From Streptomyces hyaluromycini (GTDB lineage: Bacteria > Actinomycetota > Actinomycetes > Streptomycetales > Streptomycetaceae): a stretch of 43,595 bases of DNA. How positions within the stretch are numbered: position 1 is the stretch's first letter; each line of letters opens with the position of its first letter. Positions 9,201 through 16,494 of this stretch are shown here, piece after piece. The notes beneath the pieces were generated by a model that had not been told where the DNA came from, searched no databases, and saw only the letters and a list, made by a program, of their open reading frames with translations. The translations under genes and the position numbers were made by a program. The stretch lies in the NCBI RefSeq assembly GCF_002217755.1, contig NZ_BCFL01000036.1, positions 117,707-161,301 on the forward strand. Direction: 5' to 3'.

Positions 9201-9781
9201 CGGTGGACGCGGCTCTGCCCGGCCAGCGCTTCGAGCACGGTCGCCAGCCGGTCGGTGCTGGTGGCGAAGACGCGTGGGGCGGCCTCCGCCACCAGGTGGC
9301 GGATGTGGTCGACCGAGGCGTTGGTGTGCAGGGGCACGGCGACCGCCCCGACCTGAGCGCACGCCAGATCGACCGTGGTGTAGTCGGTGCCGGCGAAGCC
9401 CAGGATCGCGACGAAGTCACCTTCGCGCAGCGGGTGGTGCGGGTGGTGGTACCAGTCGGCGGCGACCGCGCCCAGCCGTGACCACAGCTCGCCGTACGAG
9501 ATGGTGTCGAACCGGGGCAGCAGCCGCGCGGTGACGCGGCCGTCCACGCTGACGTACTGCCTGGCGCGCTCGCCGAGTGCGGGCCGGCCGGCGTATGCCG
9601 CAAGGGTGCGCTCGACGATCTCGGACAGGCGCGGCCCGCGTCCGGCCCTCTCCTCGAAGACGCCGGCCACCGGCATGCTGTCGGCGAGTTCCGGCTCGGC
9701 CCGGAACAATCCGGCAATACGCTCCTTCCGGGTTTTCCCTGCGGAAGCGCGCACAGTGGTGCCTGGTGAATCATTACCCAT
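6239..9781 (-). CDS. car: Carboxylic acid reductase (adenylation-carrier-thioester reductase)
   Basis: 1180 aa, matching the length of Nocardia-type CARs. It reduces a carboxylic acid to the aldehyde using ATP and NADPH. Domains in order: N-terminal adenylation domain with P-loop YTSGSTGTPKG (about 261-271), SYGTTETG, GYYRTGDIM and the Lys-containing hinge DRRKNVLKLSQGEFV; carrier domain LGGDSLSAL with the phosphopantetheine Ser near 692; reductase domain with Rossmann motif LTGANGYLG (about 787) and catalytic YATSK (about 964). ATG at 9781 follows AGAAAGG. In the grixazone pathway 3,4-AHBA is reduced by the separate GriC/GriD proteins; here a CAR may do the equivalent step on 3,4-AHBA or a derivative. 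It needs a phosphopantetheinyl transferase, and none is seen in the window. It is divergent from the StrR-like activator. Confidence 0.92.
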   Translation of the reverse strand: MGNDSPGTTVRASAGKTRKERIAGLFRAEPELADSMPVAGVFEERAGRGPRLSEIVERTLAAYAGRPALGERARQYVSVDGRVTARLLPRFDTISYGELWSRLGAVAADWYHHPHHPLREGDFVAILGFAGTDYTTVDLACAQVGAVAVPLHTNASVDHIRHLVAEAAPRVFATSTDRLATVLEALAGQSRVHRILVFDHHPELAEHREALAAAERLLDTTGAPVSLELLSDIVGRAGSLPPVPELPPDSSADGALSALIYTSGSTGTPKGVMFPESTVSLMWRPPAGADNQYPLITANFLPQSHLVARRLVIKTLATGGTAHFVADSDLSTLLDDLALIRPTEIAMVPRVCELLFESYHAQLNHRAARGELHDADHAEVIAHLRDHVLGGRVIHAPCGSAPLAPELAAFLRDALDVPLLNSYGTTETGLVMLDHRVQSPPVLDYKLVDVPELGYSTADSPHPRGELLVKTALITPGYYRRPDDTAEVFDQDGYYRTGDIMAETAPGELVYVDRRKNVLKLSQGEFVALSKVEAALVASPLVRQIFVYGNSSRAYLLAVVVPTPEAIAQAGDEAALKAAVSRSLHSVAAQAGLAPYEVPRDLIVETVPFSQDNGLLTDSTKQLRPRLKERYGERLEQRYAGLAAGQAAELRAVWQDHDRPVAETVARAAQALLPGLDAEPDPEQRFTDLGGDSLSALSFANLLREVFGVGVPAGTVLGPANTLGEIAAHVERLRGAAGAQRATFAAVHGEHAASVRAGDLTLDKFIDAAALTASTALPPPAGEPRTVLLTGANGYLGRLLCLEWLERLAPVGGTLVCLVRAADDSAARRRLEEALDSGDTALKSRFAELTADGALRVLAGDIGAPCLGLSERDWQELTATVDLIVHPAALVNHVLPYRELFEPNVAGTAEVVRAALTTRLKPVVYVSTVALAAHGTAAASEATDIRQDSPKRAIDDRQAGGYATSKWAGEVLLREAHDLCGLPVTVFRCGMILAHARYTGQLNVPDTFTRLLLSLIATGIAPESFYSGAQDGRRPRAHYDGLPGDFVAAAVAALGYRNAEFRTFHVVNPHDDGVSLDTVVDWLADSGTTVRRAGGHREWREQFEAALQTLPKAQRPYSLLPLIAAWREPLTPRTTSALPAERFRAAVRTAGIGAEQDIPHLSRPLIEKYVADLRHLGLIP

Positions 9782-10045
9782 GACCACGCCTTTCTGTGAC
9801 CGCGAATTCTTTCCGGCACATGAGCCCGGCTGAAAGCCGAAGAGGGCCGCCACGGGCCGGGCCGGCGCAGGGGAGCAGAGGGCTCCGGTGGCCAAGGCGC
9901 GGTCAGCTTAGCGTGCGGACAGAAATGGGCGCCAGGCTGTCGCGGGGTGGTGGGGCGGGGGTGGGGAATTGTGTCGGCGACGCCGTTCGGAATTACTCGC
10001 GTACGGGCGGGCGCGGTGATTCCCGTGGAAATCGCCGTGCACCGC

Positions 10046-10093
10046 GTCCGGGTCCGTGTCCGGGTCCGTGTCCGGGTCCGTGTCCGTGTCCGT
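10046..10093. repeat. Tandem GTCCGG/GTCCGT hexamer repeat, 8 units
   Basis: Eight contiguous hexamers, alternating GTCCGG and GTCCGT for six units and ending in three GTCCGT. It is a simple-sequence repeat in the CAR/StrR-like intergenic region. No function can be assigned; copy number may vary between strains. Confidence 0.9.
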
Positions 10094-10216
10094 GCGCTCG
10101 CGTCACCGCACCGCGGGCGGCCCGGGCTGCGCTGCCCCCGGCGGCCGTCGCACGATCCGCCCCCGAGGCCGTGCGGCGGCCCCGTGGTCTCTGCCCGCCG
10201 GCACGGCCCCCTGTCC

Positions 10217-10262
10217 GCCGGCGGTGTGCAACCGGGGAAATCCCCGGTTGCACACCGCCGGC
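10217..10262. repeat. Perfect 22-bp inverted repeat (TGTGCAA family, copy 1)
   Basis: Two 22-nt arms that pair perfectly around a 2-nt centre, 26 nt upstream of ARE 4. The inner part, TGTGCAACCGGGGA and its complement, matches the plan of a second inverted repeat at 33231-33265 (TGTGCAAGTGAGGA). Either an operator for a dimeric regulator or a cruciform/attenuator; conservation of the TGTGCAA...TTGCACA core in two promoter regions of one cluster favours an operator. Confidence 0.7.
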
Positions 10263-10288
10263 AGGGGTGTCGCGGAGCGCTGTAAAAG

Positions 10289-10306
10289 ATACCTTGGCGA
10301 AGGTAT
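10289..10306. promoter_or_regulatory. ARE-like operator 4 (StrR-like activator gene)
   Basis: ATACCT-TGGCGA-AGGTAT, perfect half-sites, about 83 nt upstream of the activator start codon. Suggests the butanolide receptor directly represses the pathway-specific activator. Confidence 0.8.
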
Positions 10307-10389
10307 TCTTGTGCTGGGTCCGTCTGAGTGCGCACAGACTCTGCGGCCCCTGACCGGCAGCGGCAGGTGTGGCTGAGGAGTGGTCGAAC

Positions 10390-11421
10390 GTGGCAGACAG
10401 TGAAGCAGTGCTCCAGCGACGGGACGCGCGCATTCACCCGCCGGACCGCGTGGACGCCGAGGCGCGGTACGCCGGCACGGAAACGGAATGGATACCGGTC
10501 GCGGACCTCGATCTGTCCCACTCGCCGCGCTCCGCGGGGGAGAACGGCGAGCACATACGGGTCCTGGCGGAATCGCAGGCCGATCTGCCGCCCATCGTCG
10601 TGCAGCGCGGCACCAACCGGGTCATCGACGGCGTACACCGGGTCCGTGCAGCCCGGTTACGGGGGCAGGAGGCCATCCGGGCGCGCTGGTTCGACGGCGA
10701 CGACGCGAGCGCCTTCGTTCTGGCGGTCCGGCTGAACGTACGGCACGGACTGCCGCTGTCGCTGGCCGACCGGAAGGCGGCGGGCACCCGCATCCTGTGC
10801 GAGCAGGAGGGCTGGTCGAACCGGGCCATAGCGTCGGCCGTGGGGCTCTCGCCCAAGACGATCGCCGCCCTGCGCGAGGCGATCGGGCGGTCCGGCGGGC
10901 AGGCCAGGCTCGGCAGGGACGGGCGCGTGCGGCCCGTCAGCACCGCCGCCGGGCGGGAGCGTGCCAAGGAGATGCTCCTGCGTGAACCCGCCTCCTCCCT
11001 GCGGGCGGTGAGCGCGGTGGCCGGCGTGTCCCCGGGCACCGTCCGCGACGTGCGCGACCAGCTCCACCGGGAGGCCAGGGCCGTGATCCCCGGTCAGCGC
11101 CGCCTCCCGGCCGCGCGCCACGCGGAGACCGGGCGCGCGCAGGCCGCGCCCTCGGGGCAGGGCAAGCTCGACCGGTCCACCGCGCTGCTGCGCTCCCTGC
11201 GCACCGATCCCTCCCTGCGGTTCAACCAGTCCGGCCGCCTGCTGCTGAGCATCCTCGCGGTGGCCGCCATCGACCCGCAGGCGCAGGAGGGGCTCGTCCT
11301 CGACCTGCCCGACCACTGTCTCGACTTCGTCGCGGAACTCGCGCAGGCGAGCGTGCGGGCATGGCAGGACCTTGCCGTGCGCGTGTCGCAGCGCCGGGCG
11401 CAGCCGCCCGGGCAGAAGTAG
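10390..11421 (+). CDS. StrR-like pathway-specific activator (ParB-like domain plus HTH)
   Basis: 343 aa transcriptional activator of the StrR/NovG/Bbr type. An N-terminal ParB-like fold is visible (ADLPPIVVQRGTNRVIDGVH, about 64-83) and is followed by an HTH (WSNRAIASAVGLSPKTIAAL, 142-161). GTG at 10390 is chosen because GAGGAG lies about 10 nt upstream; GTG at 10369 has no ribosome site. Codon 90 (10657-10659) is an in-frame TTA Leu, read only by the bldA tRNA, so translation is tied to developmental state. An ARE-like site and a long inverted repeat lie in its promoter region. It most likely switches on the biosynthetic operons; no clear StrR-type GTTCGA-N-TCGAAC site was found before the aldolase gene. 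Confidence 0.85.
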   Translation: MADSEAVLQRRDARIHPPDRVDAEARYAGTETEWIPVADLDLSHSPRSAGENGEHIRVLAESQADLPPIVVQRGTNRVIDGVHRVRAARLRGQEAIRARWFDGDDASAFVLAVRLNVRHGLPLSLADRKAAGTRILCEQEGWSNRAIASAVGLSPKTIAALREAIGRSGGQARLGRDGRVRPVSTAAGRERAKEMLLREPASSLRAVSAVAGVSPGTVRDVRDQLHREARAVIPGQRRLPAARHAETGRAQAAPSGQGKLDRSTALLRSLRTDPSLRFNQSGRLLLSILAVAAIDPQAQEGLVLDLPDHCLDFVAELAQASVRAWQDLAVRVSQRRAQPPGQK

Positions 11422-11598
11422 CCCGCGCCAAACACTGAAAAGCGAGAAAAATGCAGGGCTTGACGGGCCGGTGAATTCCTTGGTTTGGTCGTTGAGGCAA
11501 CACCGGAAACACCGCAGAAAAACTTCCGCAGAAAGCGCGTCGAATGCGCACCGGACAACTGATCTGGTCATCTGGGTTTGGGACGGGGTGTTGATGAA
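11422..11598. other. Promoter region of the 3,4-AHBA operon
   Basis: 177 nt, relatively AT-rich for this window (for example GAAAAGCGAGAAAAATGC near 11436), upstream of the long plus-strand operon. No ARE-like repeat is seen, so control is probably through the StrR-like activator encoded just upstream. Confidence 0.4.
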
Positions 11599-12432
11599 AT
11601 GACCGATGTATACGGCTGGACCGGAAAGGATCGTCGAGTTCAGCGAATTGTCCACTCGGCTTCCGGGACGACGTTCCTGGTTCCGCTCGACCACTCGTTG
11701 GCCGACGGCCCGGTGGCTTCCGCTGCCGGATTCGCACAACTCGTCGAGGAAATGGCCGCCAACGAGGTGGACGGGATCATCGTCCACAAGGGGCGCGTGA
11801 GGTTCCTGCCGGCCGACGCGCTCGGGCGGATGGCACTGATCGTCCACCTCAACGGCAGCACACAGCACGCGCCGGACAAGGACGCGAAGATCCTGGTGGG
11901 CGCCGTGGAAGAGGCGGTCGCCCTGGGCGCCGACGGCGTCAGCGTGCACATCAACCTCGGGTCGGACACCGAGGCCGCCCAGCTCACCGACCTCGGCGCG
12001 GTCGCCGGCCACTGCGCACGCTACGGCCTGCCGCTGCTCGCGATGGTCTATCCGCGCGGCCCCCGCATCACCGACCCGAGGGACCCGGTCCTGCTGGCCC
12101 ACGCCGCGAACGTCGCGGCCGACCTCGGCGCCGACATCGTGAAGCTGCCGTACACCGGCTCGCCCCTGACGATGCGCGAGGTCGTCGCGGCCAGCCCGAT
12201 CCCGGTCGTCACCGCCGGCGGCGGTGTACTGGAGGACACCGGGAAGTTCCTCGACCTCATCGACAGCACGATGGAGTCCGGCGTGCTCGGCGTCGCCGTC
12301 GGACGCAACGTCTTCCAGGCGGCGGACCCGGGCGGACTGGCCCGCTCGGTGGCCCGCCGGGTCCACGCCGGACCCCGCTCGCTCGAGGACCTGGCCGTCC
12401 TGCGCCAGGAACTGTCCGAGGCGGCCCTCTGA
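11599..12432 (+). CDS. griI-like: GriI-like aldolase (DhnA/DeoC-type class I)
   Basis: 277 aa, close to the size of GriI. GriI condenses aspartate-4-semialdehyde with dihydroxyacetone phosphate to a C7N intermediate. Seen here: the phosphate/active-site region VPLDHSLADGP (28-38), the Schiff-base Lys in DIVKLPYTG (Lys182) and the C-terminal glycine-rich phosphate loops VVTAGGG and GVLGVAVGRNVFQ. The ATG at 11599 overlaps no good alternative; the upstream GGGGTG is a weak ribosome site. It starts the operon, with the GriH-like gene 118 nt downstream and aspartokinase after it, which together strongly support the 3,4-AHBA pathway over a primary aldolase. Confidence 0.9.
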   Translation: MTDVYGWTGKDRRVQRIVHSASGTTFLVPLDHSLADGPVASAAGFAQLVEEMAANEVDGIIVHKGRVRFLPADALGRMALIVHLNGSTQHAPDKDAKILVGAVEEAVALGADGVSVHINLGSDTEAAQLTDLGAVAGHCARYGLPLLAMVYPRGPRITDPRDPVLLAHAANVAADLGADIVKLPYTGSPLTMREVVAASPIPVVTAGGGVLEDTGKFLDLIDSTMESGVLGVAVGRNVFQAADPGGLARSVARRVHAGPRSLEDLAVLRQELSEAAL

Positions 12433-12550
12433 CAGGCACCCCGCCCGGCCCGCCTCACCAGGCCGGCCACCCACCGCACATCGTGACGAGCCGTCACCGA
12501 CAGCCAGGCGCGACCACGACAGCAAGCCACCCACAATCAAAGGTGCGAAC

Positions 12551-13663
12551 ATGAAATCCGCATGGATCGACCTCCGCGGCACCGCTTCCGAACTCGCCAC
12601 CGCCATCGTCGAGGAAAGCACCCACATCGGCGTCGAGACCGTGGTGCTGGACGACCCCGAACTGGCGGGCAAGGTCCCGCCGAGCGTGCAGAAGGCCGCC
12701 GTGGTCACCGGGGAGACGCCCACCGCCCTGATCGACCAGCTCGTCGACGTGGTCGACATCCTCATCGCCGACCACAGCATCGCCGAGAAGTTCGAGGGCC
12801 TCCGTCCCGGCCTGCGCTCCGGTGTCCTGGTCAAGGTGCTGGACGAGCAGACCCTCGACCTCGCCTGCCGGATCGCAGGCGAGGCGGACCTGACCCTCGT
12901 CGAGTTCCGCCAGGACCCCAGCAAGATCCCGCTGGAGATCCTGCTCGCCGCGGCCGACAAGGCCAAGGGCTCCATCGTCACCGTCGTCGAGGACGTCGAG
13001 GACGCGGCCACCACCCTCGGCGTGCTGGAGCGCGGCTCGGACGCGGTGCTCCTGGCCCCCAAGCGGGTCGGCGACGCCACCGAGCTGATGCAGGTCACCC
13101 GGGGCGAGGCCGCCTCCCTGGAGATGGAGGAGCTGGAGATCGTCCAGCTCACCCACCTCGGCCTGGGCGACCGCGTCTGCGTCGACACCTGCTCCCACCT
13201 GCGGCCCAACGAGGGCATCCTGGTCGGCTCGTACTCCACCGGCCTGGTCCTCGTCAGCAGCGAGACCCACCCGCTGCCGTACATGCCCACCCGCCCGTTC
13301 CGGGTGAACGCCGCAGCTCTGTCCTCGTACACCCTGACGCCCGGCAACCGCACCCAGTACCTGTCCGAGCTGCACTGCGGGTCGGAGATCCTGGCCGTCA
13401 GCACCGACGGCAGCGTGCGCACGGTGGTCGTGGGCCGGATCAAGATGGAGTCCCGCCCCATGCTGCGGATCGAGGCCCGCACCCGCAGCGGCCAGCTCGT
13501 GGACATGGTCGGTCAGGACGACTGGCACGTGCGGGCGCTCGGCCCCGGCGGCAGCGTGCACAACTTCACCGAGCTGCGGCCCGGCGACGTCATCCTCGGC
13601 CACACCATGACCGACCAGCGCCACGTCGGCTACGCGATCCGGGAGTTCCTCCACGAGCAGTGA
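12551..13663 (+). CDS. griH-like: GriH-like 3-amino-4-hydroxybenzoate synthase (DHQ synthase II family)
   Basis: 370 aa of the archaeal-type dehydroquinate synthase II (AroB') family. GriH cyclises and aromatises the GriI product to 3,4-AHBA without added NAD, using a divalent metal. Family features are present: an N-terminal KSAWIDLRG, the middle segment SIVTVVEDVEDA, conserved GDRVCVDTCSHL, EGILVGSYSTGL, and the C-terminal PRPMLRIEA-like block and GHTMTDQRHVGYAIREFLHEQ-type ending (GDVILGH then HVGYAIREF). The ATG at 12551 follows AAAGGTG. Pairing with the aldolase is diagnostic: a lone homologue could make a shikimate precursor in archaea, but bacteria with this pair make 3,4-AHBA. Confidence 0.92.
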   Translation: MKSAWIDLRGTASELATAIVEESTHIGVETVVLDDPELAGKVPPSVQKAAVVTGETPTALIDQLVDVVDILIADHSIAEKFEGLRPGLRSGVLVKVLDEQTLDLACRIAGEADLTLVEFRQDPSKIPLEILLAAADKAKGSIVTVVEDVEDAATTLGVLERGSDAVLLAPKRVGDATELMQVTRGEAASLEMEELEIVQLTHLGLGDRVCVDTCSHLRPNEGILVGSYSTGLVLVSSETHPLPYMPTRPFRVNAAALSSYTLTPGNRTQYLSELHCGSEILAVSTDGSVRTVVVGRIKMESRPMLRIEARTRSGQLVDMVGQDDWHVRALGPGGSVHNFTELRPGDVILGHTMTDQRHVGYAIREFLHEQ

Positions 13664-13679
13664 AGCCCGCGCCCATCAC

Positions 13680-13707
13680 GTGACCGCCCGCGGGATGCGG
13701 CGGTCAC
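13680..13707. terminator. Intercistronic hairpin, griH-like / aspartokinase
   Basis: Nine-bp perfect stem GTGACCGCC/GGCGGTCAC with a 10-nt loop, between co-directional operon genes. A partial terminator or RNA-processing/stability element is possible; complete termination is unlikely because the next promoter is not evident. Confidence 0.4.
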
Positions 13708-13766
13708 CGCGGCGCCCGGGCCACGTCCTCCACGTCCCACGGATTTGAAGGAAGAGAGTGCGTGAG

Positions 13767-15131
13767 ATGGCGCTCATAGTGCAGAAATACGGCGGAACGT
13801 CGGTCGCCACACCTGACAAGGTCATCGAAGCTGCACGGCAGATCCGGGCGGCGCGCGAGGACGGGAACCAGGTCGTCGTGGTCGTGTCCGCCATGGGCGG
13901 GGCCACCGACGAACTGCTGCGGCTGGCGTCCGCGGTGACCTCCCGCCCCGACGCACGCGAACTGGACGCCCTGCTGTGCACGGGCGAGGCCGCGTCCGCC
14001 GGACTGGTCTCGCTGGCACTGGGCCACCAGGGCATCGCGAGCCGCTCGTTCAGCGGTCCCGAAGCGGGCATCCGCACCGACCACCGCCACGGCCGGGCCA
14101 CGATCGTGGAGGTGGACCCGCGCAGGCTGCGGGAGGAACTCGCCCGCGGAGCCGTCCCCGTCGTCGCGGGCTTCCAGGGCGAGTCGATCGCCACCGGGGC
14201 CCGCACCACCCTGGGCCGCGGCGGCTCCGACACCACCGGTGTCGCCCTGGCCGCCGCACTCGGCGCGGACCACTGCGAGATCGTCACCGACGTCGCCGGC
14301 GTCTACACGGCCGACCCCCGCACGGTCGCCGGCGCCCGCCGCCACACCGCCCTGCTCTACGAGGAGATGGCCGAACTGGCCGTCAGCGGCGCGAAGGTGC
14401 TCGCCTCCGACTCGGTCGACTACGCGCGCACCCACGGCGTCGACCTGAAGGTGCGCTCCAACAGCGCCGCGATCGGCCCGCAGACCTGGGTCGGCGACGG
14501 CCGCCGCGCCGCCGGGGCGGCGTCCGGGGAGTTCTGGACGCCCGCGGGCCGCCTCCGCCCGATCGCCGGGGTCGCCGGGCGCTCCGGCCTGGTCCGCTGC
14601 GTGCTGCGGCGGATCACCTCCGACCACGTCCTGCGCCTGCTCGGCGAACTGGTCGAGCGCGAGACCGAGGTCGAGCTGCGCCGCTACGGCAACCTCGGCA
14701 CCGAGGACGCCGGCGACATCGCGCTCACGCTGCCCGAGGACAGCGTGCCCGAGATGCGGGAACTGCTCGCCGACACCGACCGCGGCATCCGCCTCGACGA
14801 GGCGCACTGGACGTCCAACCTGGCCCGGCTGTCCGTCGTCGGCCTGGGCATCGGCCGGCAGCCGTACGCACCGCTGCGGCTCCTGGAAGCACTGCGCTCG
14901 GTCGACGCCGCACGCACCGACCTCCACGTCACCTCCAACCGGCTCAGCGTGCTGACCGGTCGCAGCGACCTGGCCGCGGCCACCCAGATCGTCCACGACA
15001 CCTTCCTGCCCGAGCCGGTGACGCCCCTGGTCCACCCGGCGGACCCGGACCACGCCCGCGCCGCCTGGCCGCTGACCGCCGGGCCGGGGCAGCTCGGCGT
15101 CGCGATGCCCGCTCTGGCCGCCGCCGAGTGA
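13767..15131 (+). CDS. ask: Aspartokinase (pathway-dedicated)
   Basis: 454 aa lysC/ask-type kinase that phosphorylates aspartate, the first step to aspartate-4-semialdehyde, the GriI substrate. Kinase motifs: VQKYGGTSVA at the N-terminus, VVVSAMGGATDEL, the SFSGPEAGI region and TTLGRGGSDTTGVALAA. ATG at 13767 is preferred (GGAAGAG about 10 nt before; matches the family N-terminus), with GTG 13758 as an alternative. The C-terminal regulatory ACT region is divergent: the usual VGAGM...PGV block reads VVGLGIGRQPYAP. That suggests reduced feedback control, a common feature of duplicate precursor enzymes in gene clusters, but this is inference. It lies about 100 nt after the griH-like gene. Confidence 0.9.
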   Translation: MALIVQKYGGTSVATPDKVIEAARQIRAAREDGNQVVVVVSAMGGATDELLRLASAVTSRPDARELDALLCTGEAASAGLVSLALGHQGIASRSFSGPEAGIRTDHRHGRATIVEVDPRRLREELARGAVPVVAGFQGESIATGARTTLGRGGSDTTGVALAAALGADHCEIVTDVAGVYTADPRTVAGARRHTALLYEEMAELAVSGAKVLASDSVDYARTHGVDLKVRSNSAAIGPQTWVGDGRRAAGAASGEFWTPAGRLRPIAGVAGRSGLVRCVLRRITSDHVLRLLGELVERETEVELRRYGNLGTEDAGDIALTLPEDSVPEMRELLADTDRGIRLDEAHWTSNLARLSVVGLGIGRQPYAPLRLLEALRSVDAARTDLHVTSNRLSVLTGRSDLAAATQIVHDTFLPEPVTPLVHPADPDHARAAWPLTAGPGQLGVAMPALAAAE

Positions 15132-15163
15132 CCCCGGCCCCCACACCACGAGGGAGAACACCG

Positions 15164-15253
15164 ATGTCCGTCATCCCACTCGACCCCGGCCGTCCGGGCG
15201 GGCCGGCACCGCGCGGCCTCGCCGGCGGGCCGGGGCCGGAGGGCCTTCGATGA
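15164..15253 (+). CDS. Small ORF of 29 codons overlapping the P450 start
   Basis: 29 aa, Pro/Gly-rich (begins MSVIPLDPGRPGG), with a good ribosome site GGGAG about 9 nt upstream, and a TGA that overlaps the P450 start (ATGA at 15250-15253). It looks like a leader that couples translation to the P450. No known family; the peptide may have no function of its own. Confidence 0.4.
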   Translation: MSVIPLDPGRPGGPAPRGLAGGPGPEGLR

Positions 15254-16494
15254 CCGCCACGCCGGCCTTCGACCCCATCTGCGACGAGCAGCTGGCCGAC
15301 CCCTACCCCGTCTACGCGCAGATGCGCGCGCAGTGCCCGGTGCTCCACGACTCAGACCGGGACATCTGGATCCTCACCCGCCACGAGGACGTGGCACGCG
15401 TCGTCCACGACCCCGAGACCTTCTCCTCCCAGAGCGCGGTGCGGATCACCGCAGGCCCCGAGTCCGACGAGGTCAAGCAGGTCCTGGCCGAAGGCTGGGC
15501 GCTGACGCCGAACCTGACCGAGAGCGACGGCGAGGAGCACAGCCGGCTGCGCGTGGCCGTCAACCGCGTCTTCACACCGCGGCGCGTGGCGGCGCTGGAG
15601 CCCTTCGTCCTGGACACCGCCGAGGAGCTGATCGACCGGTTCGCCGCGGACGGCCGGGCCGACATCATCGAGGGCTACGCCTGGCCCCTGCCGCTGATCG
15701 TCATGGCACGGATCCTGGGCATGCCGCCGAGGGACGTGCCGCTGCTGCGGCAGTGGAGCTCCAACTGGCTGAAGCTGTCCGTCGGCACCGGCGAGCCGGC
15801 CGAACGCGTCGAGTGGGCCCGCGACGTCGTCACCATGCAGCACTACGTGATGGGCCTGCTGGACGACACCGACCGGGCCGGCGAGGGCTCGCTCGTCTCC
15901 TCGCTGGCGCAGTACGGCCTCGAGCACGGGCTCGACGACGTGGAACTGATGCGCATCGTGATGAACCTGATCATCGCCGGGCACGTCACGGTCACCCGCG
16001 CCATCGGCAACGGCCTGGTCACCCTGCTGGAGAACCCCGACCAGCTCGCCGCCCTGCGCGCGGGCCAGGCGTCCGCCGAAGCGATGGTCGAGGAGATCCT
16101 GCGCTTCGAGTCCCCGGTGCAGGGCCTGTTCCGCACCGTGACGCGCGAGACGGAACTCGGCGGCAGGCACCTCGTGCCGGGCGACCGCGTGATGGTCCAC
16201 TGGGGCTCCGCCAACCGGGACGGGTGCGTCTTCGACGACCCGGACGAGTTCGTTCTCACCGGCAGGCCCCGCCGGCACCAGATGGCCTTCGGCCGCGGCG
16301 TCCACGCCTGCCTCGGCGCCTCCCTGGCACGACTGCAGCTGCGCGTCGCCATCCCGCTGCTCTTCGACCGGCTCCCCGGGCTGCGCCTTGGCCCCGCCGG
16401 CTCCCGCACCCGCGAACGCCTCGTCATCGCACGCGGATTCGAGGAACTGCACCTCCACTGGAACGTCCCACCCCTGCGGGAGGCCGCATCATGA
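15250..16494 (+). CDS. Cytochrome P450 (class I, bacterial) with atypical I-helix
   Basis: 414 aa soluble P450. Heme loop FGRGVHACLG gives the Cys ligand at about 354; the K-helix ExxR is EEILRF; the N-terminal C-helix region EEHSRLRVAVNRVF is normal. The I-helix reads IIAGHVTVT (about 241-249) instead of the usual AGHETT, so the acidic residue before the Thr is Val. That residue helps proton delivery, so an unusual reaction or substrate-assisted chemistry is possible. GGAGGG precedes the ATG, and the start overlaps the stop of a 29-codon ORF. No ferredoxin or ferredoxin reductase gene is in the window. The substrate is presumably a 3,4-AHBA-derived intermediate, unproven. Confidence 0.9.
   Translation: MTATPAFDPICDEQLADPYPVYAQMRAQCPVLHDSDRDIWILTRHEDVARVVHDPETFSSQSAVRITAGPESDEVKQVLAEGWALTPNLTESDGEEHSRLRVAVNRVFTPRRVAALEPFVLDTAEELIDRFAADGRADIIEGYAWPLPLIVMARILGMPPRDVPLLRQWSSNWLKLSVGTGEPAERVEWARDVVTMQHYVMGLLDDTDRAGEGSLVSSLAQYGLEHGLDDVELMRIVMNLIIAGHVTVTRAIGNGLVTLLENPDQLAALRAGQASAEAMVEEILRFESPVQGLFRTVTRETELGGRHLVPGDRVMVHWGSANRDGCVFDDPDEFVLTGRPRRHQMAFGRGVHACLGASLARLQLRVAIPLLFDRLPGLRLGPAGSRTRERLVIARGFEELHLHWNVPPLREAAS

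Larger units (their letters stand above)
9782..10389. other. Large divergent regulatory region, CAR / StrR-like gene
   Basis: About 600 nt with no convincing gene. It contains a GTCCG(G/T) hexamer repeat (10046-10093), a long perfect inverted repeat (10217-10262) and an ARE-like site (10289-10306). The density of structures suggests a regulatory hub for the two divergent genes. Confidence 0.6.

Noticed and set aside
5990..9481. 1163-codon open frame on the plus strand
   Set aside because: It is antisense to the CAR gene. The protein is low-complexity (Gly/Arg/Val/Gln/His) with no family motifs, a high-GC shadow.
10046..10093. Hexamer array as a CRISPR or iteron origin
   Set aside because: Units are contiguous 6-mers without spacers, and no replication gene is nearby.
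9993..10433. 146-codon minus-strand frame in the CAR/activator gap
   Set aside because: It crosses the long inverted repeat, ARE site and hexamer array, is Arg/Gly/His-rich, and has no ribosome site.
12551..13663. Ordinary dehydroquinate synthase of the shikimate pathway
   Set aside because: The sequence is the NAD-independent type II family and sits directly after a GriI-like aldolase and before aspartokinase, the 3,4-AHBA arrangement.
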